A DNA stretch of 64,000 nucleotides from Flavobacteriia bacterium (GTDB lineage: Bacteria > Bacteroidota > Bacteroidia > Flavobacteriales_D > Crocinitomicaceae): positions 62,001 through 126,000 of the forward strand of contig RFQZ01000003.1 in assembly GCA_009924735.1 (NCBI GenBank), in the 5' to 3' direction. Positions 16,785 to 26,609 of the stretch are shown in pieces (positions within the stretch are counted from its first letter, which is position 1; every line of letters begins with the position of its first letter). The position numbers and the translations under genes are program-made. The notes beneath the pieces were generated by a model. It was not told where the DNA came from and searched no databases. It was given only the letters and a program-made list of their open reading frames with translations.

Positions 16785-17366
16785 TTATTTTTTAACAACT
16801 TCAAGGTCTGCGTTCAAGTTGATCTCATCCGCAAGAACGGCAACCGGCATGTCTTTTCCGATTCCAAAATCGGATCTTTTAAAAGTTCCAGTGATGTTGA
16901 ATCCAGCCATGTCCATTCCTGCACGGTTTTTTGCATTTCCGTTATGCGTTGCATTCAAGGTGATTTCTTTGGTTACGCCGTGCATGGATAAATTTCCAAC
17001 CAATAAATACTTTTTACCTTTTAATTTCTTGCAAGCGGTTGACTTGAATGAAATCGATGGGTATTTACTTACTTCGAAGAAGTCTGTAGACCTAAGGTGA
17101 TTGTCTCTCGCCTCAACGCCCGTATTGATTGAATTTGCATCTGCCGTTAATTCAAAGGAAGCACCAACGAAATCAGTTTCATTTACCGTGTTTACGGTGC
17201 ACTCTACTTTGTCGAAAGCTCCATTGGCATTGGAGATTCCCATATGATTTACCGTAAACCCAAGTCGAGAGTGAACGGGGTCAATGGACCATTGTCCTAC
17301 GTTCGTTAAAACAAAAGAAAATCCTATAAATCCTAGGATAACAAATAAAAAGGTGATTTTTTTCAT
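16785..17366 (-). CDS. YceI family lipocalin-like protein
   Basis: A 193-residue exported YceI protein. After a signal peptide (1-20) come WSIDPVHSRLGFTVNHMGIS, the canonical opening strands, then VEARDNHLRSTDFFEVSKYP and LSMHGVTKEITLNA. The family forms an elongated beta-barrel that binds a polyisoprenoid or similar lipid in the periplasm. It is upstream of the divergent YceI-like gene with a 3-base gap. No clean TAnnTTTG was found upstream; the nearest is CAACTTTG. Confidence 0.9.
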   Translation of the reverse strand: MKKITFLFVILGFIGFSFVLTNVGQWSIDPVHSRLGFTVNHMGISNANGAFDKVECTVNTVNETDFVGASFELTADANSINTGVEARDNHLRSTDFFEVSKYPSISFKSTACKKLKGKKYLLVGNLSMHGVTKEITLNATHNGNAKNRAGMDMAGFNITGTFKRSDFGIGKDMPVAVLADEINLNADLEVVKK

Positions 17367-17429
17367 GGTATATTTTTTTACAAAGTTGCATATAAAAACC
17401 CTATAAAATGATTGACTTTGGTTAAGAAT

Positions 17430-18107
17430 TTACGAGAGAAGGGTTTGTTGAAGGATATAGAGTGTTTTTTCAATTTTAAAGTTGGGAATGTGAAAGCGTA
17501 TGTATTTCACAATTAAATTGATGGCTGGTTTCACCCCTTTTTTATCTATTACCTCTTCATTTTTAAGGGATTGATTCCACGTTATCACATCTAAATTTGC
17601 AGGATAAATTGTGCGTATATCTGAAAGAAACAATCCGTTTTCAATGTCAAAAGCCGTGGGGCGGTCTACGGGCTGTGGGCAAATGCCAAGGGACATAATC
17701 CAGTTGTTTAAGAAACGCAGAGGGAAATCATACAGCTCAGTTGCTTCGTTTAAATCGTCGGCAACGATGCACAAAGTTTCAAAAGTAACAGAATCTGCAT
17801 GTGAAGCAGGCGTTGATTGGTAGATGACGTCGCAAATAAAAAAAGCGATCAAATTTTTTAGCGGATGGTTTTGGGTAGAAAGATAGTGGGTATGATTGCT
17901 AATGTTATTTACAAATGCAAAGTCAAATCCATTCTTCTTCGTTGCCTCGATTTCATACCTGCCAAAGGGAAGAAGTGCCGTTTTTTTTCTTCCTCCTTTA
18001 AAAACGAATTTCTGTAATCCTTGGGATTGGGAGTAAAAACTAAGAAGGAGACTTGTATCAGAATAAGTGTGCTTATTGATAAAAAAACCTTGGTAAACTT
18101 GCTTCAC
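17430..18107 (-). CDS. recO: DNA repair protein RecO
   Basis: Recombination mediator that loads RecA on SSB-coated gaps with RecR. The 225 residues start with the RecO OB-fold (VYQGFFINKHTYSDTSLLLSFYS, then GLQKFVFKGGRKK) and continue with the helical domain ending FHIPNFKIEKTLYILQ. The start codon is GTG at 18107. A TACATTTG (18112-18119) ends 4 bases before it, and the AsmA-like gene ends 18 bases upstream, so recO may be read both from upstream and from this short promoter. Confidence 0.88.
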   Translation of the reverse strand: MKQVYQGFFINKHTYSDTSLLLSFYSQSQGLQKFVFKGGRKKTALLPFGRYEIEATKKNGFDFAFVNNISNHTHYLSTQNHPLKNLIAFFICDVIYQSTPASHADSVTFETLCIVADDLNEATELYDFPLRFLNNWIMSLGICPQPVDRPTAFDIENGLFLSDIRTIYPANLDVITWNQSLKNEEVIDKKGVKPAINLIVKYIRFHIPNFKIEKTLYILQQTLLS

Positions 18108-18125
18108 AGCTCAAATGTAAGAAAA

Positions 18126-20795
18126 CTATCCCTTCTTTACGGTTACTGTGACATTCGCTTGGTTTTGCTGTTGTTTCCAATGGTTTAAGGTGCTTTTCAT
18201 TTTTCCAGAGCCATTGGATTTTGGAACGCTGGATGCATCTGATTGGATGTTTGTTTTTTTCTCGGGTGCATTGAAGTTCACTTTAATAACTTCTTTTGGC
18301 TTTTCCTTCGGTTTGTACGCTTGCACCGAAGTATCGTTTTTAAAGGCGCCGAATTCGGTTTTCAACATGGATTTGACGGTTTTTTTCTCCTCAACCCAAT
18401 CCTCTTGCATTTGTTGTTTCCTGGAGGACTTATCCCATTCGATAGACGGGTCGTCTAGGTCGCCATACATGCGAAGAAAGATCTTTAATCCTGTTGCGTC
18501 ATCGATTATTTTACCGAAGGCAGCGTCCTTGTCTTCCCCTAATAAATCCCTAAAATAAAATTTGAAATGATAATCAATTTGATTCTCAAAGGTGTGTTTG
18601 CCCGAAACATCCATGTTCATAGCACTGGATTCAACGTGCATATTTGGAATTTCAATTTGTCCGTTTCTAATGATTAAGTTGTTCTCTAGGGTTTGAAAAT
18701 GGATGTCATTCAACTTTGATTGAAAGGCATCGATGTTTTTCTTTCCGATTAACAATTTACCTGTATTGGTTCTTAGGCTTTCAACGATGTCCTCAAACGA
18801 GGATACATTTTTAAGATGTCCATCGAAAATTTTCATGTGCACCTTTGCATCAATATCTTTTAGTTCAATTCCGCCAACCAAATTAAAAGGTGCAAAAAAG
18901 TCAACTTCCGTTTCTACCCTTCCAGAAATTTGGTTTTCTGTTATTACATCTTGTTCGAAATTGTTCCATTCGCGGAACAGTGGGCCAAAGTGAATGTTTT
19001 GGCTTCTTAAGTTTGCATGGATTTCCATTCGTTCAGGTGCCGTTTCTTCAATTTGTAAAGACCCTACAATGTCAGCGTTGGCATTTCGTAGTGTCAAGTT
19101 TGGAAAGGAAAGTTTTCTCTGTGATACATTTACCCTTCCGCTGACATTCTCAAATACATGTTTATTGAAATGGATGCTTTTTGTTGACAGCTGGATGTTT
19201 CCAAGGATGTCGTTTGGCAATGAATATGCCTTTGCAGCAGATTGGATTTTTTCGTTTTTGGTGGTGGTTCCAAGGTCTTCAATGTTAATGTGGTTGCTGC
19301 AAATTTCCGCATTCACTTTCAACGTTCCTTTTTGAGCCAAATATTCAAAAACGTTTTCAAAGGATCCGTTCAGCTTCAAATCAGAATCATTCACTTTTAA
19401 GGTTGCTTCTTTTACTTTAACATCATTTTTTTTCAGCGCAATGTTTCCGTTGATGTTTTCAAAAGTCCTTTGGTCGCCTTTCAGTTTTAACCAAACATTT
19501 TTCAATGAAACGTCTCCATCACAGCGATGAACGATCACGTTTTTTCTTATTTCTACGTTAAAAATCGAGTTCAATTTTATTTTGCCATCCATTTTTTCCA
19601 CCTCTTCTAACTTTAAAATGGCGTTTGCTGCGCTAAGGTCAATGGCCCCTTTTGCTTTACCTGATAATTTTGGGTTGACAAAGTCTTCAATGAGTAGATT
19701 CCCTTGGAATGGGCCAGCAGAGGTATTGAATTTGAGTTTTGTTAAATTAAGTTTGTCTTGATTTGGGTTTCCATTGGCAAAGTATTTACCATTCAGACCA
19801 ATGTTCTTAACGCGAATTTTTTTAGTTGGCTCTGTTAAAAATCCATTTCGTATGGCAAAATCACATGAAATGTTCAGGTTTTGGTTTTTTTGATTCGATC
19901 CGAACAGTTTTAAATCAAAATCAACATCCCCAGAACCTTTGTAGAGGTTAAGTTCTTTTTCTGCCCCTTGGTCTGCCAATTGATTTGCCAAATCGGAAAG
20001 TTTCAACTGATTCGATTTTACTTGAATGAGCAAGCTGTCGCTTGTATATTTTCCTTTCGCAATAAAGGGGAGTTTTGAGATGGCTATATTTGATTCTGGT
20101 AAGGTAACACTGCCTTCAACATTGTTTACTTCCATCTTGAGCGCCATGCTTACTGGTTTATTTTTAATTAGGCTAACTTGACCTGATTGAATTTTTCTAA
20201 TGTCAAGGTCTCCTTCGGCAAGCAATTCAAATTTATCCTGGTCAAAGTCACCCGAAAACTCCATGTCATTAAATTGGGTCCAATAGAATTGATTTGCCGC
20301 TTTGTCTAGGTAATTAATTTGCATTTGGCTCACATGAAAGGACGAAATTTTAAAATTATACTTGGATTTTTCAGTGGATTCTTTAGGTTTAAAAATCAAA
20401 TAATTCACATCGCCATCTGCATGGGTTCGTATGTTAAGTTGCCCTTTAGAAATCTCAATCACTTGCACATGATAATTTTCTCTCCACAAATCCAACGGAT
20501 TCAACGTAATTGAGATTCTTTCTGCTGCGAGTAGCGTTTTATTGGAGCGCGTATGGCTGTATGCATCTTGAATTTTCGCGTCGTATACGTTTACGGATAG
20601 GTTGGGAAAGGTTTGCCAAAAAGTCAAATCAACTTTGGAGTAGAAAACGGGTTTTTCAAGTGTTTTGCCAGCTTCTTGAAGTACGAAGTTGCATATTTTA
20701 TCTTGGTAGCAATAGATAAGAATTGAAACCAGTAAAAAAATCCCAAAGGAAATTCCCACCAACCATTTTGCAACTTTAATAATTCTTTGTTTCAT
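18126..20795 (-). CDS. AsmA-like family membrane protein
   Basis: An 889-residue protein with one N-terminal membrane segment (about 9-29) and a very long periplasmic region of repeated beta-strands. It starts like AsmA (VFYSKVDLTFWQTFPNLSVNVYDAKI) and has the late AsmA_2-like region VSSFEDIVESLRTNTGKLLIGKKNI and IPNMHVESSAMNMDVSG. The last 80 residues are charged and low-complexity. AsmA-type proteins are thought to be bridge-like lipid-transfer proteins between inner and outer membranes. It lies 18 bases before recO. Confidence 0.8.
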   Translation of the reverse strand: MKQRIIKVAKWLVGISFGIFLLVSILIYCYQDKICNFVLQEAGKTLEKPVFYSKVDLTFWQTFPNLSVNVYDAKIQDAYSHTRSNKTLLAAERISITLNPLDLWRENYHVQVIEISKGQLNIRTHADGDVNYLIFKPKESTEKSKYNFKISSFHVSQMQINYLDKAANQFYWTQFNDMEFSGDFDQDKFELLAEGDLDIRKIQSGQVSLIKNKPVSMALKMEVNNVEGSVTLPESNIAISKLPFIAKGKYTSDSLLIQVKSNQLKLSDLANQLADQGAEKELNLYKGSGDVDFDLKLFGSNQKNQNLNISCDFAIRNGFLTEPTKKIRVKNIGLNGKYFANGNPNQDKLNLTKLKFNTSAGPFQGNLLIEDFVNPKLSGKAKGAIDLSAANAILKLEEVEKMDGKIKLNSIFNVEIRKNVIVHRCDGDVSLKNVWLKLKGDQRTFENINGNIALKKNDVKVKEATLKVNDSDLKLNGSFENVFEYLAQKGTLKVNAEICSNHINIEDLGTTTKNEKIQSAAKAYSLPNDILGNIQLSTKSIHFNKHVFENVSGRVNVSQRKLSFPNLTLRNANADIVGSLQIEETAPERMEIHANLRSQNIHFGPLFREWNNFEQDVITENQISGRVETEVDFFAPFNLVGGIELKDIDAKVHMKIFDGHLKNVSSFEDIVESLRTNTGKLLIGKKNIDAFQSKLNDIHFQTLENNLIIRNGQIEIPNMHVESSAMNMDVSGKHTFENQIDYHFKFYFRDLLGEDKDAAFGKIIDDATGLKIFLRMYGDLDDPSIEWDKSSRKQQMQEDWVEEKKTVKSMLKTEFGAFKNDTSVQAYKPKEKPKEVIKVNFNAPEKKTNIQSDASSVPKSNGSGKMKSTLNHWKQQQNQANVTVTVKKG

Positions 20796-20891
20796 TCGTC
20801 TTTCGTTACTTAAATTTGAAATTCAGATTTGAGTAGCGGACTTAACGGAACTTAAGCAAGAATGGTTACAAAGGTCTTTAAGATTAGAATG

Positions 20892-22286
20892 CTACACGTG
20901 GAGAGCCCTGTTTTCAGTAGCTGCCAATGCCGCTTCTTTGATACCTTCCGAATAGGTTGGGTGTGGGTGACAGATTCTTGCCAAGTCTTCAGCGGAGGCA
21001 CGAAACTCCATGGCCGTAACGGCTTCCATGATTAGGTCTGCGGCGCGTGCTGCAATCATGTGAACCCCAAGGATTTCATCCGTCGTTTGATCGGCAATTA
21101 TTTTTATAAAGCCTGCGGTATCCATAGATGCTCGAGCGCGACCCAAAGCTTTGATTGGAAAACTTCCAACTTTGTATTCAATCCCGCTCTTTTTTAGTTC
21201 TTCCTCGGTTTTTCCTACGGAAGCTACTTCAGGCCATGTGTAGATTACGTTTGGAATCAAGTTGTAGTTTATGTGTGGTTTTTGTCCTGCAATTGTCTCC
21301 GCAACAAAAACGCCCTCTTCTTCTGCTTTATGGGCTAGCATTGCACCACGAACAACATCTCCAATGGCATAAATGTGCGAAAATTTAGTTTGTAAATGGT
21401 CATTGACTTCCACTTGTCCTCGCGTATTGACCGTTAACCCAATTTTGTCCAATCCTAACCCCTCTGTAAAGGCTTTCCTACCTACAGCAACAAGACAATA
21501 ATCCGCTTCAATAGAAATTGAATTTCCACTTTTATCCAATGCTGTGAGGGTTATTCCCTCTCCATGGTTAACGACTTCAAGTACTTTATGATCGAAACGG
21601 AACTTCATCCCTTCCTTTTTAAAGATTTTGACAAGCTCTTTTCCTACGGAACCATCCATTGCCCCAAGCAAGGTCGAAGCGTTTTCAATCACTTCAATTT
21701 CAGTCCCCAAACGCGCGTATACAGAACCCAATTCCAACCCGATAACACCGCCACCAATCACGAGCATTTTCTTTGGAATTTCCGTCATGGAAAGCGCTTC
21801 CGTTGATGTTAAAATCCTTTTTTTATCAGGCACCATTCCCGGGAAGAAATTAGGCTTTGAGCCTGTGGCAATGATGATGTTTTTGGCCTGAATGTTTTCG
21901 ACCTTTCCCTCAAATGAAATGGCAATTGTATTTTGATCTACGAACGAGCCTGTACCTTGTAATACCGTAATTTTATTCTTGTCCATTAGGTATTTAACAC
22001 CTGCACAAGTTGTTGAAACCACTTCACTTTTCCGTTGAATCATTTGTTGGAAATTAGGTTTCAAGTCACTTATTTCAATGCCATGTTCTGCAAAATTATG
22101 CTTGGCGTTAAAGTAATGTTCGGAGGAATCTAAAAGTGCCTTTGAGGGTATGCATCCAACATTAAGACAAGTCCCTCCTAGGGTGCTGTATTTTTCAATG
22201 ATTGCGGTTTTCAATCCCAACTGCGCACATCTAATTGCGGCAACATAACCACCAGGACCCGATCCAATAATTGCAACGTCGTACAT
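20892..22286 (-). CDS. lpdA: Dihydrolipoyl dehydrogenase (E3)
   Basis: FAD/NAD enzyme that reoxidises lipoyl groups of the pyruvate, 2-oxoglutarate, branched-chain and glycine-cleavage complexes. The start at 22286 (MYDVAIIGSGPGGYVAA) gives 464 residues; the longer reading begins in the promoter. Visible are the FAD dinucleotide fold, the redox pair GGTCLNVGC (Cys40, Cys45), the NAD fold VIGGGVIGLELGSVYARLG, and the C-terminal HPHPTYSEG with the active-site His-Glu. No E1 or E2 genes are in the window. Confidence 0.95.
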   Translation of the reverse strand: MYDVAIIGSGPGGYVAAIRCAQLGLKTAIIEKYSTLGGTCLNVGCIPSKALLDSSEHYFNAKHNFAEHGIEISDLKPNFQQMIQRKSEVVSTTCAGVKYLMDKNKITVLQGTGSFVDQNTIAISFEGKVENIQAKNIIIATGSKPNFFPGMVPDKKRILTSTEALSMTEIPKKMLVIGGGVIGLELGSVYARLGTEIEVIENASTLLGAMDGSVGKELVKIFKKEGMKFRFDHKVLEVVNHGEGITLTALDKSGNSISIEADYCLVAVGRKAFTEGLGLDKIGLTVNTRGQVEVNDHLQTKFSHIYAIGDVVRGAMLAHKAEEEGVFVAETIAGQKPHINYNLIPNVIYTWPEVASVGKTEEELKKSGIEYKVGSFPIKALGRARASMDTAGFIKIIADQTTDEILGVHMIAARAADLIMEAVTAMEFRASAEDLARICHPHPTYSEGIKEAALAATENRALHV

Positions 22287-22300
22287 AAAAATAATTTTAG

Positions 22301-22333
22301 CAAAATTACTACAACGATTACAAATTCTTCCAA
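22301..22333 (-). promoter_or_regulatory. Promoter of lpdA
   Basis: The minus strand has TTG (22331-22333), 22 bases, then TAATTTTG (22301-22308), 14 bases before the lpdA ATG. Confidence 0.5.
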
Positions 22334-22385
22334 TGGATTCACAGAAATACGCTGAACACATTGTTTTTTTTTATGTTTAAGAAAT

Positions 22386-23135
22386 ATGGGAAATCGGATT
22401 TACATTTTTGGAGCAGGATGGTTGGGTTTAGATGTTGCCTACGACTTTCATTCCAAGGGGAATGAAGTCTGCGTGTTTTCAAGGTCAGAAATTAAAATTG
22501 AAAGTCTGCGTTCGCGGGGAATTGAGGCTCACAAAGCCACATTTTTCAACGGGAAGGTTTCTTTTGCAGCAGCCGTTGTAAAAGGCTCAACGCTACTTTT
22601 TTGCTTGCCCCCAAGTATCCCATATTATTGCGAAACCCTGCTGGACATTGTTGCTACCATGCAACCAAGCCACATCGTTTTTTGCAGTTCTATTGGCATT
22701 TACGCGTCAAAAGAGGGTTGGGTTGATGAAAACTGCGTGACCGATACAGACTCTGTATTACACAAAGCAGAGGAAAAAATAACAGGAATGAACATCCCAT
22801 TTGCTATTTTGCGATTGGGCGGGCTAATTGGCGCGGATAGAAATCCGGCAACATACTTTTCAAATAAATTCGATATCCCAAATGGTATGGCCCCAGTAAA
22901 TTTAATTCATAAAATGGACGTGATGTCCTGCATTGAAGGTGTGATTGCGTTGAAATCAACCGGGATTTTCAACGTCGTTTACCCAAGTCACCCCTCACGA
23001 AAGGAATATTACGAACAAAAATGCCTTGATCTGGGACTGCCTCCCTGTTCGTTTCAAAATCTTGGTGTAGGAAAAGTCGTTAAAGGGGATGAAATTATGC
23101 GGGTTATAAACGACGCATATAAGCATCCCATTTGA
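22386..23135 (+). CDS. NAD(P)-binding SDR/epimerase-like protein
   Basis: A 249-residue Rossmann-fold protein. The dinucleotide-binding motif is at the N-terminus (IYIFGAGWLGLDVAYDF). SSIGIYASKEGWVDE resembles the extended SDR active-site loop, and AILRLGGLIGADRNP the substrate-binding region. It looks like the YeeZ-type family of NAD-dependent epimerase/dehydratases, whose substrates are mostly unknown. It is divergent from lpdA and precedes the PKD adhesin gene by 48 bases. Confidence 0.8.
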   Translation: MGNRIYIFGAGWLGLDVAYDFHSKGNEVCVFSRSEIKIESLRSRGIEAHKATFFNGKVSFAAAVVKGSTLLFCLPPSIPYYCETLLDIVATMQPSHIVFCSSIGIYASKEGWVDENCVTDTDSVLHKAEEKITGMNIPFAILRLGGLIGADRNPATYFSNKFDIPNGMAPVNLIHKMDVMSCIEGVIALKSTGIFNVVYPSHPSRKEYYEQKCLDLGLPPCSFQNLGVGKVVKGDEIMRVINDAYKHPI

Positions 23136-23166
23136 TGGTTATTTCGATATGTTTTCTGTAAATTTG
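23131..23166 (+). promoter_or_regulatory. Candidate promoter of the PKD/T9SS gene
   Basis: TTTG (23131-23134), 24 bases, TAAATTTG (23159-23166); the start ATG follows 17 bases later. The spacing is one base longer than the usual range. Confidence 0.4.
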
Positions 23167-23183
23167 TTTTTCTCTGCCCAAAT

Positions 23184-25871
23184 ATGAGAATACGCCTCCT
23201 GTTTTTTTGTTTTTTATTGAGCTCACAAGTGTTTGCTTCGCATATCATTGGAGGGGATATTTATTACGATTATCTCGGCAACAATCAATATCGCTTTTTT
23301 ATCACCTTATACCGCGATTGTGCGTCCTCTGGCGCTGCATACGACGACCCCTTGCAATTGGCCATATATACAGGTGGAGGTAATTTGTTTCAAAATGTAA
23401 GTATTCCTTTTCCTGGGAGTACGAGTGTGCCTTTAAATTTCAACAATCCATGCGCCACTGCACCAGGAGGTATATGCGTCGAGAAAGCCACTTACCAGAC
23501 GGTTGTTACCTTGCCACCAAACCCAAATGGGTATGACGTTTCATACCAAAGGTGTTGTCGGGGACCAAACGTTACCAACCTTATCGCTCCTGACAATACA
23601 GGAATTACCTTGACCACCCATGTGCCAGGAACAGCCTTAGGAAACGGTACCTATTACCAAAATAGTTCTCCCCGTTTTGTGAATTACCCTCCCATTTTGC
23701 TATGTAACACGGAATCCATCGTCATTAACCACAGTGCAACGGACCCAGATGGTGATCAATTAACCTATTCTTTGGTCACCCCATTTTCAGGGGCGAGTTC
23801 CATTACACCGCTTCCACCACAAACTCCTGCGCCTCCTTACCCAATCGTAACGTGGAATCCTGGATATAATGCAGCAACACCCCTAGGCCCAGGATCCGTC
23901 ATTTCAATTAATTCTGCCACTGGAATTCTACAGGTAACGCCTCAAAACATCGGGCTATACGTGGTCGGGGTTAAAGTTACCGAAACGCGCAACGGCGTGG
24001 TTATAGGGTCCACAATTCGCGACTTTCTTTTCCGTGTATTTGATTGCAATATAACCCTTCAAGCTTTATTACCGACGCAAGTTCAATTGCCAACCTTTGT
24101 CTCTTATTGCCAAGGATTGACTGTTAATTTTGTAAATAACTCTTATGGTGGTAGCACCTATGCCTGGGATTTTGGCGTTGGGGGTATCTCAACAGATGTT
24201 AGTAGCTTAACGCAACCTTCTTATACCTACCCCGCTCCGGGCACTTATTCGGTACAGCTCATCGTAAATCCAGGACAGGCATGCACAGACACTGCATTAA
24301 TGACTGTGACTGTAAATAATCTTTTCTCAGTCGCTTGGACTTCCCAGGATTCCCTTTGCATTGTCGGAAATCAATTTGATTTTGTGGGTGTTTCCAGTTC
24401 GCCCAATGGCGTTGGAACCTATTCATGGACATTGGACAACTCAGCATCTGTAACAACCGGGAGCGGTCTTGGTGTGCCCAACGTTACCTTCGCGTCGCCA
24501 GGCTTTCATCCCGTAACCATAACCGGGGACAATGGGAGTTGTGTGACTTCCTACACTGATTCTATTTACATCTTTGACATTCCTACCACTCAGGTAACCG
24601 TTCCTCAAAATGTTGAGTGCCTTGGCTTTACCATCCCTTTTGGAAGTGTTTCTACAAACAGTGTTTATTACCATTGGGATTTTGGTGTTGCAAACCTAAG
24701 CTCAGACACCAGTAATGTAATCGCTCCTTCCTATACTTTTCCGGGCCCGGGAACATACACATTGGTTTTAAACGTTTCTTCTGGACCCAATTGCGATGCC
24801 AGTGATTCCGCCACGATTACCCTAAATGAGCCTTTGGTTTTGTCCTTTGTAAACAACGATTCCTTGTGCATAAACGGCGGGGTCTACGCTTTTGATGGAA
24901 CGGTGAGTGGGCCGCCCACCGCAATTTACAATTGGTCATTTGGTCAAAACGGAATTCCAACGACCTCCCAAAACGTTGACGAATTCAACGTAATGTTCTC
25001 CCAACCCGGATTTCAAAACATTACATTATATGGTTCTTTCGACAACTGTATTGATTCGGTTCAAGACCAAGTGTATGTTTATTTTGAGCCGAACATCGAC
25101 TTTGTATTTGTAAATACCCTACAATGTGTTCCTTTCGCGGGAGTGTTTATCAATACATCTACTGCAGATGGCCCTGCAACGTATGAATGGGATTATGGTG
25201 ATGGAGGCACATCCAATGGCCTGAATGGTGCACATTTGTATACACAGGTGGGGAATTATAGCGTAGGATTAACGATGACTACTTTGGAAGGTTGTATTGA
25301 CACTTTGTACATGTTACAGCAAGACATTGTCAATGTGAATCCTTCACCTATTGCTGGCTTTACGGTAAATCCTACCGAGGTTGACGTTTGCAACAACAAG
25401 GTTACATTTACAAATCAGTCCATTGGAGCGACGGAATATGCCTACTTAATTGACCATAATTCTTATTACACCGAAGCTCCTAATTTTGAATATGGTTATT
25501 TGAATTATGGTCCCGACTACCCGCAATTAACGGTTACCAATGCATTTGGGTGTAAGGACTCTATGTTGTTAAGTGTTATGGTATTTCCCTTCAATTTATA
25601 TGTTCCAAATACATTTATTCCCGACGAGGATGGTAAGAATGATCTTTTCATCGCGGAAACATCATTTGAAATTTTGGATTGGGATTTTAAAGTCTTCAAT
25701 CGATGGGGAGAATGTGTTTTTATAACCGAAAACTTTGAGGAAGGTTGGGATGGAATGTATAACGGCAAGCCTTGTCAAGATGGCGTTTATACCTATAAAA
25801 TTCGTTACCGCAGCTGCTACCAACCTAGCGCATGGCAAATGATAAGTGGATCGGTTAGGCTGCTTAGGTAA
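23184..25871 (+). CDS. PKD-domain surface protein with gliding-associated (T9SS type B) C-terminal domain
   Basis: An 895-residue secreted protein. After a signal peptide (1-18) an N-terminal region SHIIGGDIYYDYLGNNQYRF and a cysteine-rich stretch with YQRCCRGPNV are typical of large Bacteroidetes surface proteins. Several PKD-like repeats follow, marked by YAWDFGVGG, YHWDFGVAN, YNWSFGQNG and YEWDYGDGG. The C-terminus (VPNTFIPDEDGKNDLF, FKVFNRWGECVF, GVYTYKIRYR) is the type B sorting domain, which directs T9SS export and surface attachment. An adhesin or cell-surface structural role is likely. It abuts the convergent lptB gene, stop codon to stop codon. Confidence 0.88.
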   Translation: MRIRLLFFCFLLSSQVFASHIIGGDIYYDYLGNNQYRFFITLYRDCASSGAAYDDPLQLAIYTGGGNLFQNVSIPFPGSTSVPLNFNNPCATAPGGICVEKATYQTVVTLPPNPNGYDVSYQRCCRGPNVTNLIAPDNTGITLTTHVPGTALGNGTYYQNSSPRFVNYPPILLCNTESIVINHSATDPDGDQLTYSLVTPFSGASSITPLPPQTPAPPYPIVTWNPGYNAATPLGPGSVISINSATGILQVTPQNIGLYVVGVKVTETRNGVVIGSTIRDFLFRVFDCNITLQALLPTQVQLPTFVSYCQGLTVNFVNNSYGGSTYAWDFGVGGISTDVSSLTQPSYTYPAPGTYSVQLIVNPGQACTDTALMTVTVNNLFSVAWTSQDSLCIVGNQFDFVGVSSSPNGVGTYSWTLDNSASVTTGSGLGVPNVTFASPGFHPVTITGDNGSCVTSYTDSIYIFDIPTTQVTVPQNVECLGFTIPFGSVSTNSVYYHWDFGVANLSSDTSNVIAPSYTFPGPGTYTLVLNVSSGPNCDASDSATITLNEPLVLSFVNNDSLCINGGVYAFDGTVSGPPTAIYNWSFGQNGIPTTSQNVDEFNVMFSQPGFQNITLYGSFDNCIDSVQDQVYVYFEPNIDFVFVNTLQCVPFAGVFINTSTADGPATYEWDYGDGGTSNGLNGAHLYTQVGNYSVGLTMTTLEGCIDTLYMLQQDIVNVNPSPIAGFTVNPTEVDVCNNKVTFTNQSIGATEYAYLIDHNSYYTEAPNFEYGYLNYGPDYPQLTVTNAFGCKDSMLLSVMVFPFNLYVPNTFIPDEDGKNDLFIAETSFEILDWDFKVFNRWGECVFITENFEEGWDGMYNGKPCQDGVYTYKIRYRSCYQPSAWQMISGSVRLLR

Positions 25872-26597
25872 TTATTTCCTGAGCACGAAGTTTTGACCTA
25901 AATAGACTTTTCTTACTTGCTCATCCGCCGCCAATTCTTCAGCGGTACCCGATTTGAGAATTTTACCTTCAAACAAAAGGTAGGCTCGGTCAGTGATAGA
26001 GAGTGTTTCTTGTACGTTGTGATCGGTAATTAAAATTCCGATGTTTCTTTTTCTCAGGTCCGCAACAATGCTTTGAATGTCTTCAACAGCGATAGGGTCT
26101 ACGCCTGCAAAGGGTTCGTCGAGTAGCACAAATTTCGGATCTGTAGCCAGGGCCCTTGCAATTTCAGTGCGGCGTTTTTCTCCTCCTGACAGTCGGTTTC
26201 CCAAATTTGATCTTACCGCATTAAGGGCAAATTCATCCAATAATTTTTCGAGTTTTTCTTCGCGTTGGTTTTTGTTTAAATCGGTCATTTCAAGGATGGC
26301 CATGATGTTATCTTCAACGCTTAATTTTCGAAACACAGAAACCTCCTGGGGAAGGTATCCAATTCCGAGTTGAGCCCTTTTATACATTGGAAGTTTTGTG
26401 ATTTCTTGGTCATCCAAAAAAACTTTTCCCGAGTCGGGCTTTACGAGGCCAACAATCATATAGAAGGAAGTGGTTTTCCCAGCGCCATTTGGTCCAAGCA
26501 GGCCGACGATTTCACCTTGATTTACTTCGATAGACACGCCATTGACGACGGTGCGATTTCGATATGATTTTTGTATGTCTTGGGTATAAAGTTTCAC
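25872..26597 (-). CDS. lptB: LPS export ABC transporter ATP-binding protein LptB
   Basis: ATPase of the LptBFG complex that extracts lipopolysaccharide from the inner membrane. The 241 residues carry Walker [10 protein letters not shown] (about 35-43), the signature [15 protein letters not shown], and Walker [14 protein letters not shown] followed by [11 protein letters not shown], the LptB-type H-loop. The start codon is GTG. A TAATTTCG sits 4 bases upstream, 12 bases after the DUF5686 gene stop. The other lpt genes are not in the window. Confidence 0.95.
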   Translation of the reverse strand: MKLYTQDIQKSYRNRTVVNGVSIEVNQGEIVGLLGPNGAGKTTSFYMIVGLVKPDSGKVFLDDQEITKLPMYKRAQLGIGYLPQEVSVFRKLSVEDNIMAILEMTDLNKNQREEKLEKLLDEFALNAVRSNLGNRLSGGEKRRTEIARALATDPKFVLLDEPFAGVDPIAVEDIQSIVADLRKRNIGILITDHNVQETLSITDRAYLLFEGKILKSGTAEELAADEQVRKVYLGQNFVLRK

Positions 26598-26609
26598 CTT
26601 GCGAAATTA